Positions 7,831-16,155 of a stretch of 64,000 nucleotides of DNA are shown here, in pieces. The notes under the pieces are model-generated. The model did not search any database. It saw only the letters and a program-made list of their open reading frames with translations, and was not told the origin of the DNA. The position numbers and the translations under genes are program-made. The stretch's first letter is position 1; each line of letters opens with the position of its first letter. The DNA comes from JAKFYM01 sp964612065. Lineage in GTDB: Bacteria; Bdellovibrionota; UBA1018; CAIPTA01. The DNA lies in assembly GCA_964612065.1 (NCBI GenBank), contig CAZTCD010000006.1, forward strand, positions 20,844-84,843, in the 5' to 3' direction.

Positions 7831-9085
7831 CCCCAAAGGGAATGTGGAAGTGGCGCTCACCGTGCCGCAGGTGGAATATCTTCTTTCTCCCCGCGCCATC
7901 CGCGAGCAAGCCAAAGCGATCTTCGATCGCTGCCAGGGCGCGCCTGATAGCGAAGTAAAGGGCCCGCGAAAAGGCCTCTTCGTTTACCATCCCGAGAAGC
8001 TCGAACCCACGGTGCAGTACGTGCTTGCCGTGATCCGCGAAAAGTACCCTGATCTGAATATCCCTTTTCATTCCCGCTGGAGTCATTTCCAGGTGGGGGG
8101 CGTGGATCGATTGAAGGAGCTGCAGGAAAAGCTCAAAGGCCAGGATCCCTTCGAGGTTGCCCGCTCCAAGATCGATCTTGTGATCCCGAGTGTGCTCCTG
8201 GATGCGGGAGCCGGCGCCGCCTGGAAATACCGCGATGGCGGCCAGATGTTATTTCGCTCTGAGGGCCTGGCAGTTGCCTCCTTCCGCCTTTTCATGGCCG
8301 GTTGCATGAGCGATGATCGCCGTTCCCTGCGCACGGACGCCAAGGGGCTTCAGCATATGCCCATGGGCGATCTCATGGATCACTTCCAGGCTTCCGACCG
8401 CAATCCCCTGGCCGGCCTAGAGGGCCGCTATCTACTGTTGAAAAATCTGGCCTCCGCCCTGAAGAATACCGAGGTTTTTCCGGCCGAACGCCCGGGCTCG
8501 ATCTTCGATTGCTTGCGCAAGCGCCATGGTACCAGCGTGCCGGCTTTAGGTATCCTGAAGGCCGTGCTGGAGGGCCTCGGCCCGATCTGGCCGGGCCGCC
8601 TTGTTTGCAAGGGAATCAACCTCGGAGACGTTTGGCGGCATTCTACCCTGAATCCTCTCGATCTCGCGAAATCCCTGGTGCCCTTCCACAAGCTTTCCCA
8701 GTGGCTCACCTATTCTCTCATCGAGCCGATCCAGGAAGCGGGGGTGCCGGTGACCGGAGTGGAAGAGCTCACGGGCTTGGCCGAGTACCGCAATGGCGGC
8801 CTGATTCTCGATTCTGGTCTGATTTCCCTCAAGGATCCCAGCGATCTGCAGCGCGAATGGAAACCCGATAGCGATCTCATCATCGAGTGGAGGGCTCTCA
8901 CCATTCATCTGCTCGATCTGATCGGCGCGGAAGTGCAGAAGGCTCTCGGAAAAAGCCCGGCGGAATTTCCGCTCGCCAAAGTTCTCGAGGGCGGCACCTG
9001 GTGGGCAGGGCGCAAGATCGCCCAGGAAAAAAGGCCCGATGGCGGCCCTCCTTTCAAAATCATCAGCGACGGGACGGTATTCTAA
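7823..9085 (+). CDS. URC4 / DUF1688 family protein
   Basis: This 420-residue cytosolic protein has no signal or membrane segment. The sequence (LLSPRAIREQAKAIF at the N-terminus, FQVGGVDRL, LLDAGAGAAWKYRD) matches the DUF1688 family, which includes yeast URC4, a protein of undefined biochemistry that is essential for uracil catabolism. The ATG overlaps the previous stop by eight bases and its own stop TAA shares a base with the ATG of the phosphoribosyltransferase, indicating translational coupling in one operon. Conserved Asp, Arg, Trp and Glu residues in DAGAGAAWKYRD are candidates for an active site. No mechanism can be read from the sequence. Confidence 0.9.
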   Translation: MSSPKGNVEVALTVPQVEYLLSPRAIREQAKAIFDRCQGAPDSEVKGPRKGLFVYHPEKLEPTVQYVLAVIREKYPDLNIPFHSRWSHFQVGGVDRLKELQEKLKGQDPFEVARSKIDLVIPSVLLDAGAGAAWKYRDGGQMLFRSEGLAVASFRLFMAGCMSDDRRSLRTDAKGLQHMPMGDLMDHFQASDRNPLAGLEGRYLLLKNLASALKNTEVFPAERPGSIFDCLRKRHGTSVPALGILKAVLEGLGPIWPGRLVCKGINLGDVWRHSTLNPLDLAKSLVPFHKLSQWLTYSLIEPIQEAGVPVTGVEELTGLAEYRNGGLILDSGLISLKDPSDLQREWKPDSDLIIEWRALTIHLLDLIGAEVQKALGKSPAEFPLAKVLEGGTWWAGRKIAQEKRPDGGPPFKIISDGTVF

Positions 9086-9720
9086 TGAGCTCCGGAAAAA
9101 TCACGATCATCGATCATCCCCTTCTGCGCCACAAGCTCGGCTATCTGCGGGACAAGAACACCCCGAGCGCCGGCTTCCGCGATCTGGTGAAGGAGATCTC
9201 GCGCTCCTTGGCCTACGAGGCCATGCGGGATTGGAAGGAAGTGAGCCGGGTGCGCATCGAAACCCCGATGGCGCAGGCGGAAGTGGAGCGCATCCAGAAT
9301 CCACCCGTGATTGTAAGCGTGATGCGGGCTGGGAACGGGATGCTGGACCCCGTGCTTTCCATGATCCCTTTTGCGAGCGCGGGTTTCATCGGCATCTACC
9401 GCGACAAATTCATCCACGATACGGTGGAGTATTATTTCAAGATGCCCGCTGATACCAAGGGCCGTCTCGCCATCCTTTGTGATCCGCTCATAGCCACTGC
9501 TGATACCATGCTGGCCGCCATCGATCGTCTCAAGAGCTATGAAGTGAAGAGGATCAAGGTTCTGTGCATTCTGATCTCCCGGTTCGCGGTGCAGAGGATC
9601 CACCATTTCCATCCGGATGTGGAGATCCTCGCTCTGAACGTGGAAGAGGAAGTGAACGATCAGGGCTACCTCGTGCCCGGTCTGGGGGATGCTGGTGACC
9701 GGCTTTATCAGACCAAGTAG
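9085..9720 (+). CDS. upp: Uracil phosphoribosyltransferase (URC6-like)
   Basis: This has 211 residues. It makes UMP from uracil and PRPP, the entry step of the URC route. The N-terminal DHPLLRHKLGYLRDK motif and the VSVMRAGNGMLDP segment are typical of Upp. The PRPP-binding loop reads CDPLIATADTM where most enzymes have DPMLATGGS, a change of the usual two glycines to Ala-Asp. The ATG overlaps the preceding stop (TAATG), so the longer in-frame extension to 8887 is rejected. Uridine kinase follows 21 bases later. Context argues for a catabolic rather than salvage role. Confidence 0.93.
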   Translation: MSSGKITIIDHPLLRHKLGYLRDKNTPSAGFRDLVKEISRSLAYEAMRDWKEVSRVRIETPMAQAEVERIQNPPVIVSVMRAGNGMLDPVLSMIPFASAGFIGIYRDKFIHDTVEYYFKMPADTKGRLAILCDPLIATADTMLAAIDRLKSYEVKRIKVLCILISRFAVQRIHHFHPDVEILALNVEEEVNDQGYLVPGLGDAGDRLYQTK

Positions 9721-9741
9721 AACGAAAGGGAGGTGGGAGAG

Positions 9742-10368
9742 ATGAGCAGCCGTCCTTTCGTGCTGGGTGTGGCTGGTGGATCCGGCTCAGGAAAAACGTT
9801 CTTCGCCAGGGCGCTCCGCCAGGCTTTGGGTGCCGAGCTTTGCGAGATTATCTACCAGGACAATTTTTACATCGATCAGAGCGCCAGATTCGATGGAGAC
9901 GGCGGTTCCGTAAACTTCGATCATCCCGACAGCATCGACTTTCCCATGCTGGCGTCTTGCCTGGCGCGGCTGAAAGAGGGAAATCCCTGTGAGATCCCCG
10001 TTTACGATTTTGTCACCCATACCCGGGCTCCCGAAACCTTGCGGGTGGAGCCGCGATCCATCCTGATCGTGGATGGCATCCTGATCTTTCACTCACCCGA
10101 GGTGCGGGCGGTTTTCGATGAATTGGTGTTTTTCGATACTCCTGAAGAGATCCGCTTTCAGAGGCGCATGGAGCGCGACGTGAAAGAGCGCGGGAGGAAG
10201 CCCGAGGGAGTGAAAAACCAGTTTCTCCACCAGGTGAAGCCCATGCACGATCTGTTCGTGGAGCCCTCCAAGGCGCATGCCACGAAGGTAGTCACCGATC
10301 GCGGCGAGTTTTCCGCCGTGCTGAAGGACTATGTGCAGAAGCTTGGCGGCTCCGGCGGGAACGGCTAG
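9742..10368 (+). CDS. udk: Uridine kinase family P-loop kinase
   Basis: This has 208 residues from the ATG at 9742, which has a GGGAGG-type site upstream; an in-frame GTG at 9733 lies inside that site. The Walker A motif GVAGGSGSGKT is at residues 9-19, with YQDNFYID shortly after, and the base/ribose-binding NFDHPDSIDFP segment is typical of Udk. It phosphorylates uridine (and often cytidine) to the monophosphate, feeding nucleosides into the UMP-dependent pathway encoded upstream. It is the last gene of the operon. Its stop shares CTAG with the stop of the convergent gene, and no hairpin terminator is seen. Confidence 0.9.
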   Translation: MSSRPFVLGVAGGSGSGKTFFARALRQALGAELCEIIYQDNFYIDQSARFDGDGGSVNFDHPDSIDFPMLASCLARLKEGNPCEIPVYDFVTHTRAPETLRVEPRSILIVDGILIFHSPEVRAVFDELVFFDTPEEIRFQRRMERDVKERGRKPEGVKNQFLHQVKPMHDLFVEPSKAHATKVVTDRGEFSAVLKDYVQKLGGSGGNG

Positions 10369-10916
10369 TTACACTCCAGCACGAGAGGCGTATTGATCAG
10401 GAAGCGGCCGATCAGATTGCCTTCCGCATTGAAGTATTCATAAAGGCCGGGCGTGCCGAACTTATTGCCTTTATCGAGCTCGATGGATCGGGCCGAGGCC
10501 ACTGCAAGGAGGTTCATGGAAGCGGGAGCTTCGCCCGAGCTTTCGCGGATCAGCAGGAATACGATGCCGAGCTTCGCCATTCCCATAGGATCGTTTGAGG
10601 GAACGAGCTCGCTTTCCATCACCTGATTGGTGCACTTCATGCGGGGGCTGAAGATTTCTCCCGGGGTGGCTTTATCGCTGAGGGAGTTGCAGGCCCGCCA
10701 CTTCGCTGCAAGGGCAGGAATGTCTTCGAGGGATCCGGTATGCGTGGCTAAAAATGGAGCGCGATAGCCGTTCCGGAGGATGTACTGCTCTTTGTAGTGA
10801 ATAAAAGTTTCGCTCACGATCGTTTTGCCGTCGGGAGCTATTTCGGTAGTTTTGCAGGTGGCGGTGTCGGCGGCCAAGGCCTGAAGTGAGAGGATGAGGG
10901 AGAGAAGGAGCTGCAT
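10365..10916 (-). CDS. Secreted protein of unknown function
   Basis: This has 183 residues with a clear signal peptide (LLLSLILSLQALA, cleavage about residue 15). The mature part contains four Cys including one near the C-terminus (VLECN), compatible with disulfides in the periplasm. No domain is recognised. The gene converges on udk with a four-base stop overlap and ends a single-gene minus-strand unit whose upstream region is shared with the plus-strand PilZ gene. Confidence 0.68.
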   Translation of the reverse strand: MQLLLSLILSLQALAADTATCKTTEIAPDGKTIVSETFIHYKEQYILRNGYRAPFLATHTGSLEDIPALAAKWRACNSLSDKATPGEIFSPRMKCTNQVMESELVPSNDPMGMAKLGIVFLLIRESSGEAPASMNLLAVASARSIELDKGNKFGTPGLYEYFNAEGNLIGRFLINTPLVLECN

Positions 10917-11101
10917 TTGGGGCCTCCGAGGGGGAGATTACAGGGGTGGGGCAATTTACAGCTTGTGATCGCTGAATGCAACATTCTGTAAACCGAGACA
11001 TTCCACAGGGATACAGTGTTTCCGCCCGCAGGGCTGAACGGCCCGGGAACCGGGTTCCCACGCTGAAACGCACGGGCACTGCGCTTGCGATTACAGGGAG
11101 C

Positions 11102-11803
11102 ATGAACAAATCACATTACTTTCTGTCCTCTGTGACGGTCTATGAAGGCGATAAACTCAAGGTGGCCCTGCACCGGGCGCTGGTATCAAGAAACGGTGTG
11201 TATAAGGTATTCGAGGAGAGTGAGGAGATCCGCCGCACTTTCCTGGAGGGCCGGATCTTCAGGGTGCGTCTCGACGGGTTGGAATACAGCGCCCGCCTGG
11301 TGCGGGAGAGTGGTCCCGCCAGCACTCACTATAATCTGAATTTATTTGATGCCGGTGAGGGAAGAGGAGATCGAATCCAGGCTCTGCTGGGCAAGTTCGG
11401 CTTCGAAAGCCCCTGGCGGAGAGGGTTCGCCCGGATTCCCATAAGCAATGTATTCGCTCAAACCGAGGTGCCCGTGGGAGCCGTGCTCGAACGCTTTTCA
11501 GGAACGGCAACGGCCGAAGTGAGGAATTTCTCCTATCACGGGCTTTGCCTGGAACTGAGCTGTGCCAGCCATTCCGTGGGAGAAACCGTGGGCCAGAGAG
11601 TGCGCTTCAAGCTGATGACCAGCCGGGGCACGGTGCTGGAAGCATGCACAGGGAAGGTGGCCAGGATTTATGATGAAGTTGTGTCTCCTGGAAAAGTGAA
11701 ACGGAGCCTGGGGATACGGCTGGTGGAAATGAGCGATACGGCCCGGAAGGCCTATTACGGAATGATTCTCGATGCCTGCAGGGAGCTGAAGGGAGGCTTT
11801 TGA
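11102..11803 (+). CDS. PilZ-domain protein
   Basis: This has 233 residues from the ATG at 11102; the frame runs 42 codons further upstream without a convincing start. An N-terminal region of about 95 residues resembles the YcgR-like beta domain found ahead of many PilZ domains. The PilZ signature is present: R107-x3-R111 in WRRGFAR, followed by NFSYHG (D/NxSxxG) near residue 142. These residues bind cyclic di-GMP in the family. It probably regulates motility, adhesion or envelope processes in response to that messenger. It appears to be a single-gene unit. Confidence 0.72.
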   Translation: MNKSHYFLSSVTVYEGDKLKVALHRALVSRNGVYKVFEESEEIRRTFLEGRIFRVRLDGLEYSARLVRESGPASTHYNLNLFDAGEGRGDRIQALLGKFGFESPWRRGFARIPISNVFAQTEVPVGAVLERFSGTATAEVRNFSYHGLCLELSCASHSVGETVGQRVRFKLMTSRGTVLEACTGKVARIYDEVVSPGKVKRSLGIRLVEMSDTARKAYYGMILDACRELKGGF

Positions 11804-11878
11804 TTCAGGAGGATCGCTGGGCGAAGGAATGCCCATTTATTCTTGATTAAATAGGTTCACTATTGTAAAACCCTGCCC

Positions 11879-12376
11879 ATGCGCACTCCTGTGATCCTCG
11901 CATTTCTAGCTTTTACTTTCCTGGCTCCTTCCGCGCCAGCCACTGCCGCCGGCGGCATCGTGCTTCGGGATCCCCACTTCTACGATATCCTCCAGAAGAA
12001 CTCCCGCATGCGCTGCCTGCAGATGCGCGATAATCGCTTCGGTTTTCTCGTAGAGCGTGGCGACAGTGACGAGATCCATGTGCACGTAATCACCGATGGA
12101 AAAGTGGAAGGCGAGCAGAGCGCCTGGGTAGGAAACATCCTGGAGGACGATCACACCGGCACCAAGATTGGCCGCTATGAGCGCGAAGGAAAATACGGCC
12201 ACCGCGTGATTTTTGTGATCGGAAAGCGCCGCTCTTACGAAAATCACTATCAGCTCCCCGGTATGCTCATGCAGATCACCGAACTTTGGTCGAAAGACGA
12301 GAAGGGTGAGGACAAAAAAGACACCTATCTCGACGGTACCTTCCGCTTGGCCTGCGAAGCGCCCCTTCCTCGATAA
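11879..12376 (+). CDS. Secreted protein of unknown function
   Basis: This has 165 residues with a signal peptide (AFLAFTFLAPSAPATAA). The mature region is mixed, with two Cys (MRCLQM, LACEAP) and alternating charged and hydrophobic residues as in a small beta-rich periplasmic protein. No family is recognised. It precedes the phosphodiesterase gene by 55 bases in the same direction and may share its transcript. Confidence 0.68.
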   Translation: MRTPVILAFLAFTFLAPSAPATAAGGIVLRDPHFYDILQKNSRMRCLQMRDNRFGFLVERGDSDEIHVHVITDGKVEGEQSAWVGNILEDDHTGTKIGRYEREGKYGHRVIFVIGKRRSYENHYQLPGMLMQITELWSKDEKGEDKKDTYLDGTFRLACEAPLPR

Positions 12377-12431
12377 AATTCGTCTATAAACTGGCATCAC
12401 CCGCGGCCTCCGTGATAGGCAGAGCCCGCCC

Positions 12432-13844
12432 ATGCCTTCCAGAATCCTTTTCTTCATTGCTTTGCTCACGGCCCTGCTCACCTTCGCGGGTTGCGCCAGC
12501 GGTTTGCGGGAAACCCGGAGGGAGCCCCTACGCCGTTCCGAACGAACCGTGGTGCTCTTCCTCGTGGACGGTTTTTCCGTGCAGGCCCTGCAATCGGCCT
12601 TGAATCGCGGCCTGATGCCGAACCTCCGCCGGCATTTTCTCCGGGGAAAGAAAACTTTCTCGCTGGGCCAGGCCGCCTTTCCCACGCAAACCTACCCCAA
12701 TCTCGCCAGCATCCTCACCACGAGCCCGATCGGTGAGCAGCCCGTGGTGGCTAATCACGTGGTGCTGCCAAACGGCAAGCTCGCCGATTACGAGAACGCG
12801 AAGGAGCACGACGCTCTCCGTGCCTTGGTGGAGCCCCTGAGCGTTTTTGCCCGCCTGGAAGCCGAAGGCCGTGAGAGCGCCAGTTTTTCTTATGTGCTCG
12901 GGAAGAGCGCTTCCCACCATATGCGAGTGGGAATCAACGAGGGCCTCGAATACGAAAGGCACGACTATCGGGGCCTCGACGGGCGCCTGCTCGCGGAAAT
13001 GGGGGATCTGCTGCAATCCCGCGTTTCCCGTGAGTGGCCGGATTTTATCTATGTGCACCTGGTGGGCGTGGACGCTCTGGCTCATCGGTTCGGCCCGCTC
13101 TCTCCAGAATCTCTCGATTACCTCCGCTGGCTGGACCGGCAGTTGGCTCCGGTATTCTCCCGGCTCCGAAAGGGAGAGAGGGGCCGCAAGGTGGTATCGC
13201 TCCTCACCTCCGACCATGGAATGGAGCAAACCCGCCGTTTTGTGAGCCTGCGGAAGAAAATGATAGGTGCTGATCTCGATCTGGTGGTTACGAACGAAAG
13301 CCGTTTCCTGGGCCTTTATCTCACCGACCGTAAGAAGGCCGATCGATTGGGCGAAGCCCTGAAATTGGCGAGAGACACTTCCGGCGTGGAGCTCACCGCC
13401 TGGAGGCGCGCTGGCGTGCTTGAGGTGGAAGGGCGGGGAAAGCTATTCCGCTTTGCGCTGGGGCCGGCTGCCTGCGGATTGCCTTTTTCTCTCTCGCTCG
13501 AAGGCGGGCCTTTTCGATGTGCCTCTTCCTTTGATGACGGGCAGGGTACGTATCCCTTTCTCGTTTCGCAGCTGGCCCGTTACTTCGGTGCCGCCGGCAG
13601 TGCCGATGCACTCGTGATCGCGAAGCCTGGCGTTTCTTTCAGCAGAGGAGCCGCAGGAAATCACGGTGGCCCTACGGCGGCCGAAAGCCTGGTGCCCGTA
13701 CTGATGAGAAACGCCTCCAGCACCGTGGCCGGTCCGGTGCCTACCTCGGAGCTGTTGAAAGTTCTGGGCCAGCGTCAGGCGTTCCGGCCCACGATCGAAA
13801 ACATGAAGAGAAATCCCACCGATCGGCAGGCCAGGGCGCAGTAG
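12432..13844 (+). CDS. Lipoprotein phosphodiesterase / nucleotide pyrophosphatase (alkaline phosphatase superfamily)
   Basis: This has 470 residues. The signal peptide ends in LTFAGC, a good lipobox, so it is lipid-anchored after Lgt and LspA processing. Motifs of the type I phosphodiesterase/nucleotide pyrophosphatase family are present: FLVDGF with the first metal-binding Asp, QTYPN with the nucleophilic Thr, HLVGVDALAHRFG, TSDHGM and GNHGG, which together supply the two-zinc site. It should hydrolyse phosphodiester or pyrophosphate bonds of nucleotides or lipids at the periplasmic face of a membrane. The 3' end overlaps a convergent membrane-protein gene by 70 bases. Confidence 0.86.
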   Translation: MPSRILFFIALLTALLTFAGCASGLRETRREPLRRSERTVVLFLVDGFSVQALQSALNRGLMPNLRRHFLRGKKTFSLGQAAFPTQTYPNLASILTTSPIGEQPVVANHVVLPNGKLADYENAKEHDALRALVEPLSVFARLEAEGRESASFSYVLGKSASHHMRVGINEGLEYERHDYRGLDGRLLAEMGDLLQSRVSREWPDFIYVHLVGVDALAHRFGPLSPESLDYLRWLDRQLAPVFSRLRKGERGRKVVSLLTSDHGMEQTRRFVSLRKKMIGADLDLVVTNESRFLGLYLTDRKKADRLGEALKLARDTSGVELTAWRRAGVLEVEGRGKLFRFALGPAACGLPFSLSLEGGPFRCASSFDDGQGTYPFLVSQLARYFGAAGSADALVIAKPGVSFSRGAAGNHGGPTAAESLVPVLMRNASSTVAGPVPTSELLKVLGQRQAFRPTIENMKRNPTDRQARAQ

Positions 13845-14170
13845 CCCAGGCGCAGATGCCATTTTCGAAAATGGGCGGGGGCGGCCGGATTCCGCCATCT
13901 CAGTAAACCCAGGGCGAATACGGGAACATAAAAGAGTACGGCGAGTGTGGAGGCGCCCACGTGGATTTGTTGCCAGGTGGTTAGCCCGTTTGCCAAAGCT
14001 GTGCCTACAGCGTCCCGGCCGAATTCCAGGAGGAGCACTATGATGAGGTCTAGCCCCATGCCTCCACACATCAAACCCACGTGAAGATCGCGCCGGCTGC
14101 GCCGCACGAAAAAGCCGAGGAGCAGAAGAAGAAAGGCGAAGGAGGCGAACCAAGGGTAAGGGGACTGCAT
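13775..14170 (-). CDS. Small four-helix membrane protein (DUF420-like)
   Basis: This has 131 residues with four predicted transmembrane helices and conserved-looking His residues in or near the membrane (LHVGLM, QIHVGAS, HFRKWHLRLG). This pattern resembles DUF420 and cytochrome-associated small membrane proteins that bind haem or assist oxidase assembly, but the match is from memory and uncertain. The last 70 bases overlap the convergent phosphodiesterase gene, which is unusual for two genuine genes but both frames look coding. Confidence 0.6.
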   Translation of the reverse strand: MQSPYPWFASFAFLLLLLGFFVRRSRRDLHVGLMCGGMGLDLIIVLLLEFGRDAVGTALANGLTTWQQIHVGASTLAVLFYVPVFALGLLRWRNPAAPAHFRKWHLRLGYCALACRSVGFLFMFSIVGRNA

Positions 14171-14279
14171 GAGTGCGAGAGTATGGAGGCCGAATTATTA
14201 AGTCAAGATAGAGGAAAGATAGCAGCCCTATTGTCCTTTCCTCGGCAAACCCGGTTATGATGGAGGCGTGAGTGCCTCA

Positions 14280-15065
14280 ATGGAAATCCGCGAGTTCTAC
14301 GATACACTCTTTGCCTGGCTTTCCGCCTGCTTGTCCAAGGAGGAGCAGGGATTCATTCTCGGAATCAATGGCCCTCAGGGCTGCGGAAAAACCACGCTCA
14401 CCAAAGCACTTTGCGAAAGGTTCGCTGAAAGTGGCAAAAGAGCCCTTTCCATTTCCATCGATGATTTTTACCTGACCAGGGCGGAACAGCTGAAGCTGGC
14501 CCAGGATCATGCGCAGAATCCCTATCTGCAGCAGCGCGGATACCCCGGCACGCATGATGTCGAGCTGGGGGCGCGCACCCTTCGGTCGCTGAAGCATGGA
14601 GGTATGAAAGTAAGCGTACCTCGTTACGATAAGTCCCTGCATGCCGGGCAGGGCGATCGCCTGCCGGAGAGCGAGTGGACACAAATAGACGGTTCAGTGG
14701 ATGTGATTCTCTTGGAAGGCTGGATGCTGGGGTTCAGCCCCGTTGCGGAAGAGCAGTTGCCCGGCGGCCATTTCACCGATGTGAATCGCCTGCTCCTGCC
14801 CTACCGGAGCTGGCACCGGCAATTGGACGGCTTTCTGCAGCTCGCGCCTGAAGACTATCGCTTCGTGCTCGATTGGCGAGTGGAGGCCGAGCAAAAAATG
14901 CGAGCTCAGGGGAAGCCCGGAATGAGCGATTCGGAGATTCGCGCCTATGTGGAAAAATTTCTTCCGGCTTATGAAACTTATCTGCCACAGCTGGAGAAAA
15001 ATCCGCCCTTGATCCGCAACAGGCGTCGGATCGTGATCGGGCGGAATCGCCTGCCGGTGGGCTAG
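14280..15065 (+). CDS. D-glycerate 3-kinase-like P-loop kinase
   Basis: This has 261 residues from ATG 14280; GTG at 14268 lies one base after a GGAGG and is too close to use it well, while the ATG is 13 bases away, so the start is ambiguous. Walker A is NGPQGCGKTT. The SIDDFYLTR, QQRGYPGTHD and VPRYDKSLHAGQGDR segments are characteristic of plant and cyanobacterial GLYK and the yeast Tda10 family, which phosphorylate D-glycerate to 3-phosphoglycerate. LLEGWMLGF gives the Walker B-like region. The 3' end overlaps the convergent DUF481 gene by four bases. Confidence 0.83.
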   Translation: MEIREFYDTLFAWLSACLSKEEQGFILGINGPQGCGKTTLTKALCERFAESGKRALSISIDDFYLTRAEQLKLAQDHAQNPYLQQRGYPGTHDVELGARTLRSLKHGGMKVSVPRYDKSLHAGQGDRLPESEWTQIDGSVDVILLEGWMLGFSPVAEEQLPGGHFTDVNRLLLPYRSWHRQLDGFLQLAPEDYRFVLDWRVEAEQKMRAQGKPGMSDSEIRAYVEKFLPAYETYLPQLEKNPPLIRNRRRIVIGRNRLPVG

Positions 15066-15769
15066 AACTTCGCCGTAAGAGCCGTGGTGAAAACAGTATC
15101 CGCTTCCTTGGCCGTGGCCACCGGAGGCTGGTTGTTGTAGCGGAGCAAGAGGGCCGATTTCACCGAGAAAACGGAGTTCATAGCCGCGCTCAGGGAGAGC
15201 TCGGAGTTCAACAGCCAGGCTCGGGTTTCGGTAAAGTTCGGGATGTATTCGATCCAGAGCTTGGAGGAAACGGTTTCATTGAAATACTTCTCCGCTTCCG
15301 TATACAGACGGGCCTTATGGAAGCTTTCGTTCGTGCCTTTGGTGGTATGCTCGCTGGTGAAGCGATAACCAAGTTCCGCGAACCAGATAAAGTCTTTCTC
15401 GGTTTTATAAAAGAAGTGCTTGGCGCCCACGTCAGTGTTGTAGCGCTGCAGGATGCCTGCGAACTTATCCCCCTCCACCGATTGCTGGAGGAATACGCTG
15501 AGCTTTTCCGAGAGTTCCCGCTCATAGCGGAGGGCGAGGATCCAGCTCTCTGCGCTCTGCACGCCCTGGCTGGTGGCATATAGCCAGTTGCCGGAGAAGA
15601 TATAGTTGTTCTTGTCCTGCGTAAGAATCGATTTGTTTTTGACCGAGTACGACCGGGTTTGGGTGTTACCGTTGGTCACCACGAGGCCCGCTTCGCTCTC
15701 ATTTTTAAGCTCGGCGGCCTGAGCGGAGAAAACTGCCAGGAACAGGGGGAGAATCAGGAGTCTTTTCAT
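15062..15769 (-). CDS. DUF481 outer-membrane beta-barrel protein (YdiY-like)
   Basis: This has 235 residues with a signal peptide cleaved after AQA (residue 18). The mature sequence is a series of amphipathic beta strands, starting ESEAGLVVTNGNTQTRSY and ending with Phe, the standard C-terminal signature for BAM-dependent insertion. This matches the DUF481 family. The ATG overlaps the mscL stop (ATGA), so the two are translated from one message. The barrel's role is not known; pairing with a mechanosensitive channel hints at envelope or osmotic stress. Confidence 0.85.
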   Translation of the reverse strand: MKRLLILPLFLAVFSAQAAELKNESEAGLVVTNGNTQTRSYSVKNKSILTQDKNNYIFSGNWLYATSQGVQSAESWILALRYERELSEKLSVFLQQSVEGDKFAGILQRYNTDVGAKHFFYKTEKDFIWFAELGYRFTSEHTTKGTNESFHKARLYTEAEKYFNETVSSKLWIEYIPNFTETRAWLLNSELSLSAAMNSVFSVKSALLLRYNNQPPVATAKEADTVFTTALTAKF

Positions 15770-16065
15770 TTTTTGGCCACCGTTTCTTCTTTCAGAACCA
15801 TTTTCGCAAACAGGAACACGATCACGGCCACGATCAGGAAATCAATCAGGGAGCCGATCACTTTGCCGTAGAGGATGCCACCAGCGCTGAGCTTGCGGAT
15901 GTCTTCCACGTTGGCAGCCCTGAGTGCCGGCTGGAACAGGAGCGGCATCAAAAGATCGTTCACCACGGAAGAAACCAACTCGTTCATCTTGCCGCCGATG
16001 ATCACCGCGATCGCCAGCCCGATCACTCCATAGTTCTTCAGAAACGCTACAAACTCTTTCAGCAT
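15766..16065 (-). CDS. mscL: Large-conductance mechanosensitive channel, short form
   Basis: This has only 99 residues where most MscL proteins have about 130-150. The first helix and pore constriction are clear (VIGLAIAVIIGGKMNELVSSVVNDLLMP, corresponding to the GNVVDLAVGVIIG region), and the second helix is IDFLIVAVIVFLFAKMV. The periplasmic loop is short and the cytoplasmic helix bundle is almost absent, the sequence ending VLKEETVAKK. The channel releases solutes on hypo-osmotic shock. AGGGG precedes the ATG at 16063-16065. It is the first gene of a two-gene operon with the DUF481 barrel. Confidence 0.9.
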   Translation of the reverse strand: MLKEFVAFLKNYGVIGLAIAVIIGGKMNELVSSVVNDLLMPLLFQPALRAANVEDIRKLSAGGILYGKVIGSLIDFLIVAVIVFLFAKMVLKEETVAKK

Positions 16066-16155
16066 GAGATCCCCTAGTCGGATTTGAAATACGATCCCGG
16101 AGTACCATATTGCGCAACTGGTCATGCAAGGGCTTTTGTTATAGAAAAGGCATCC

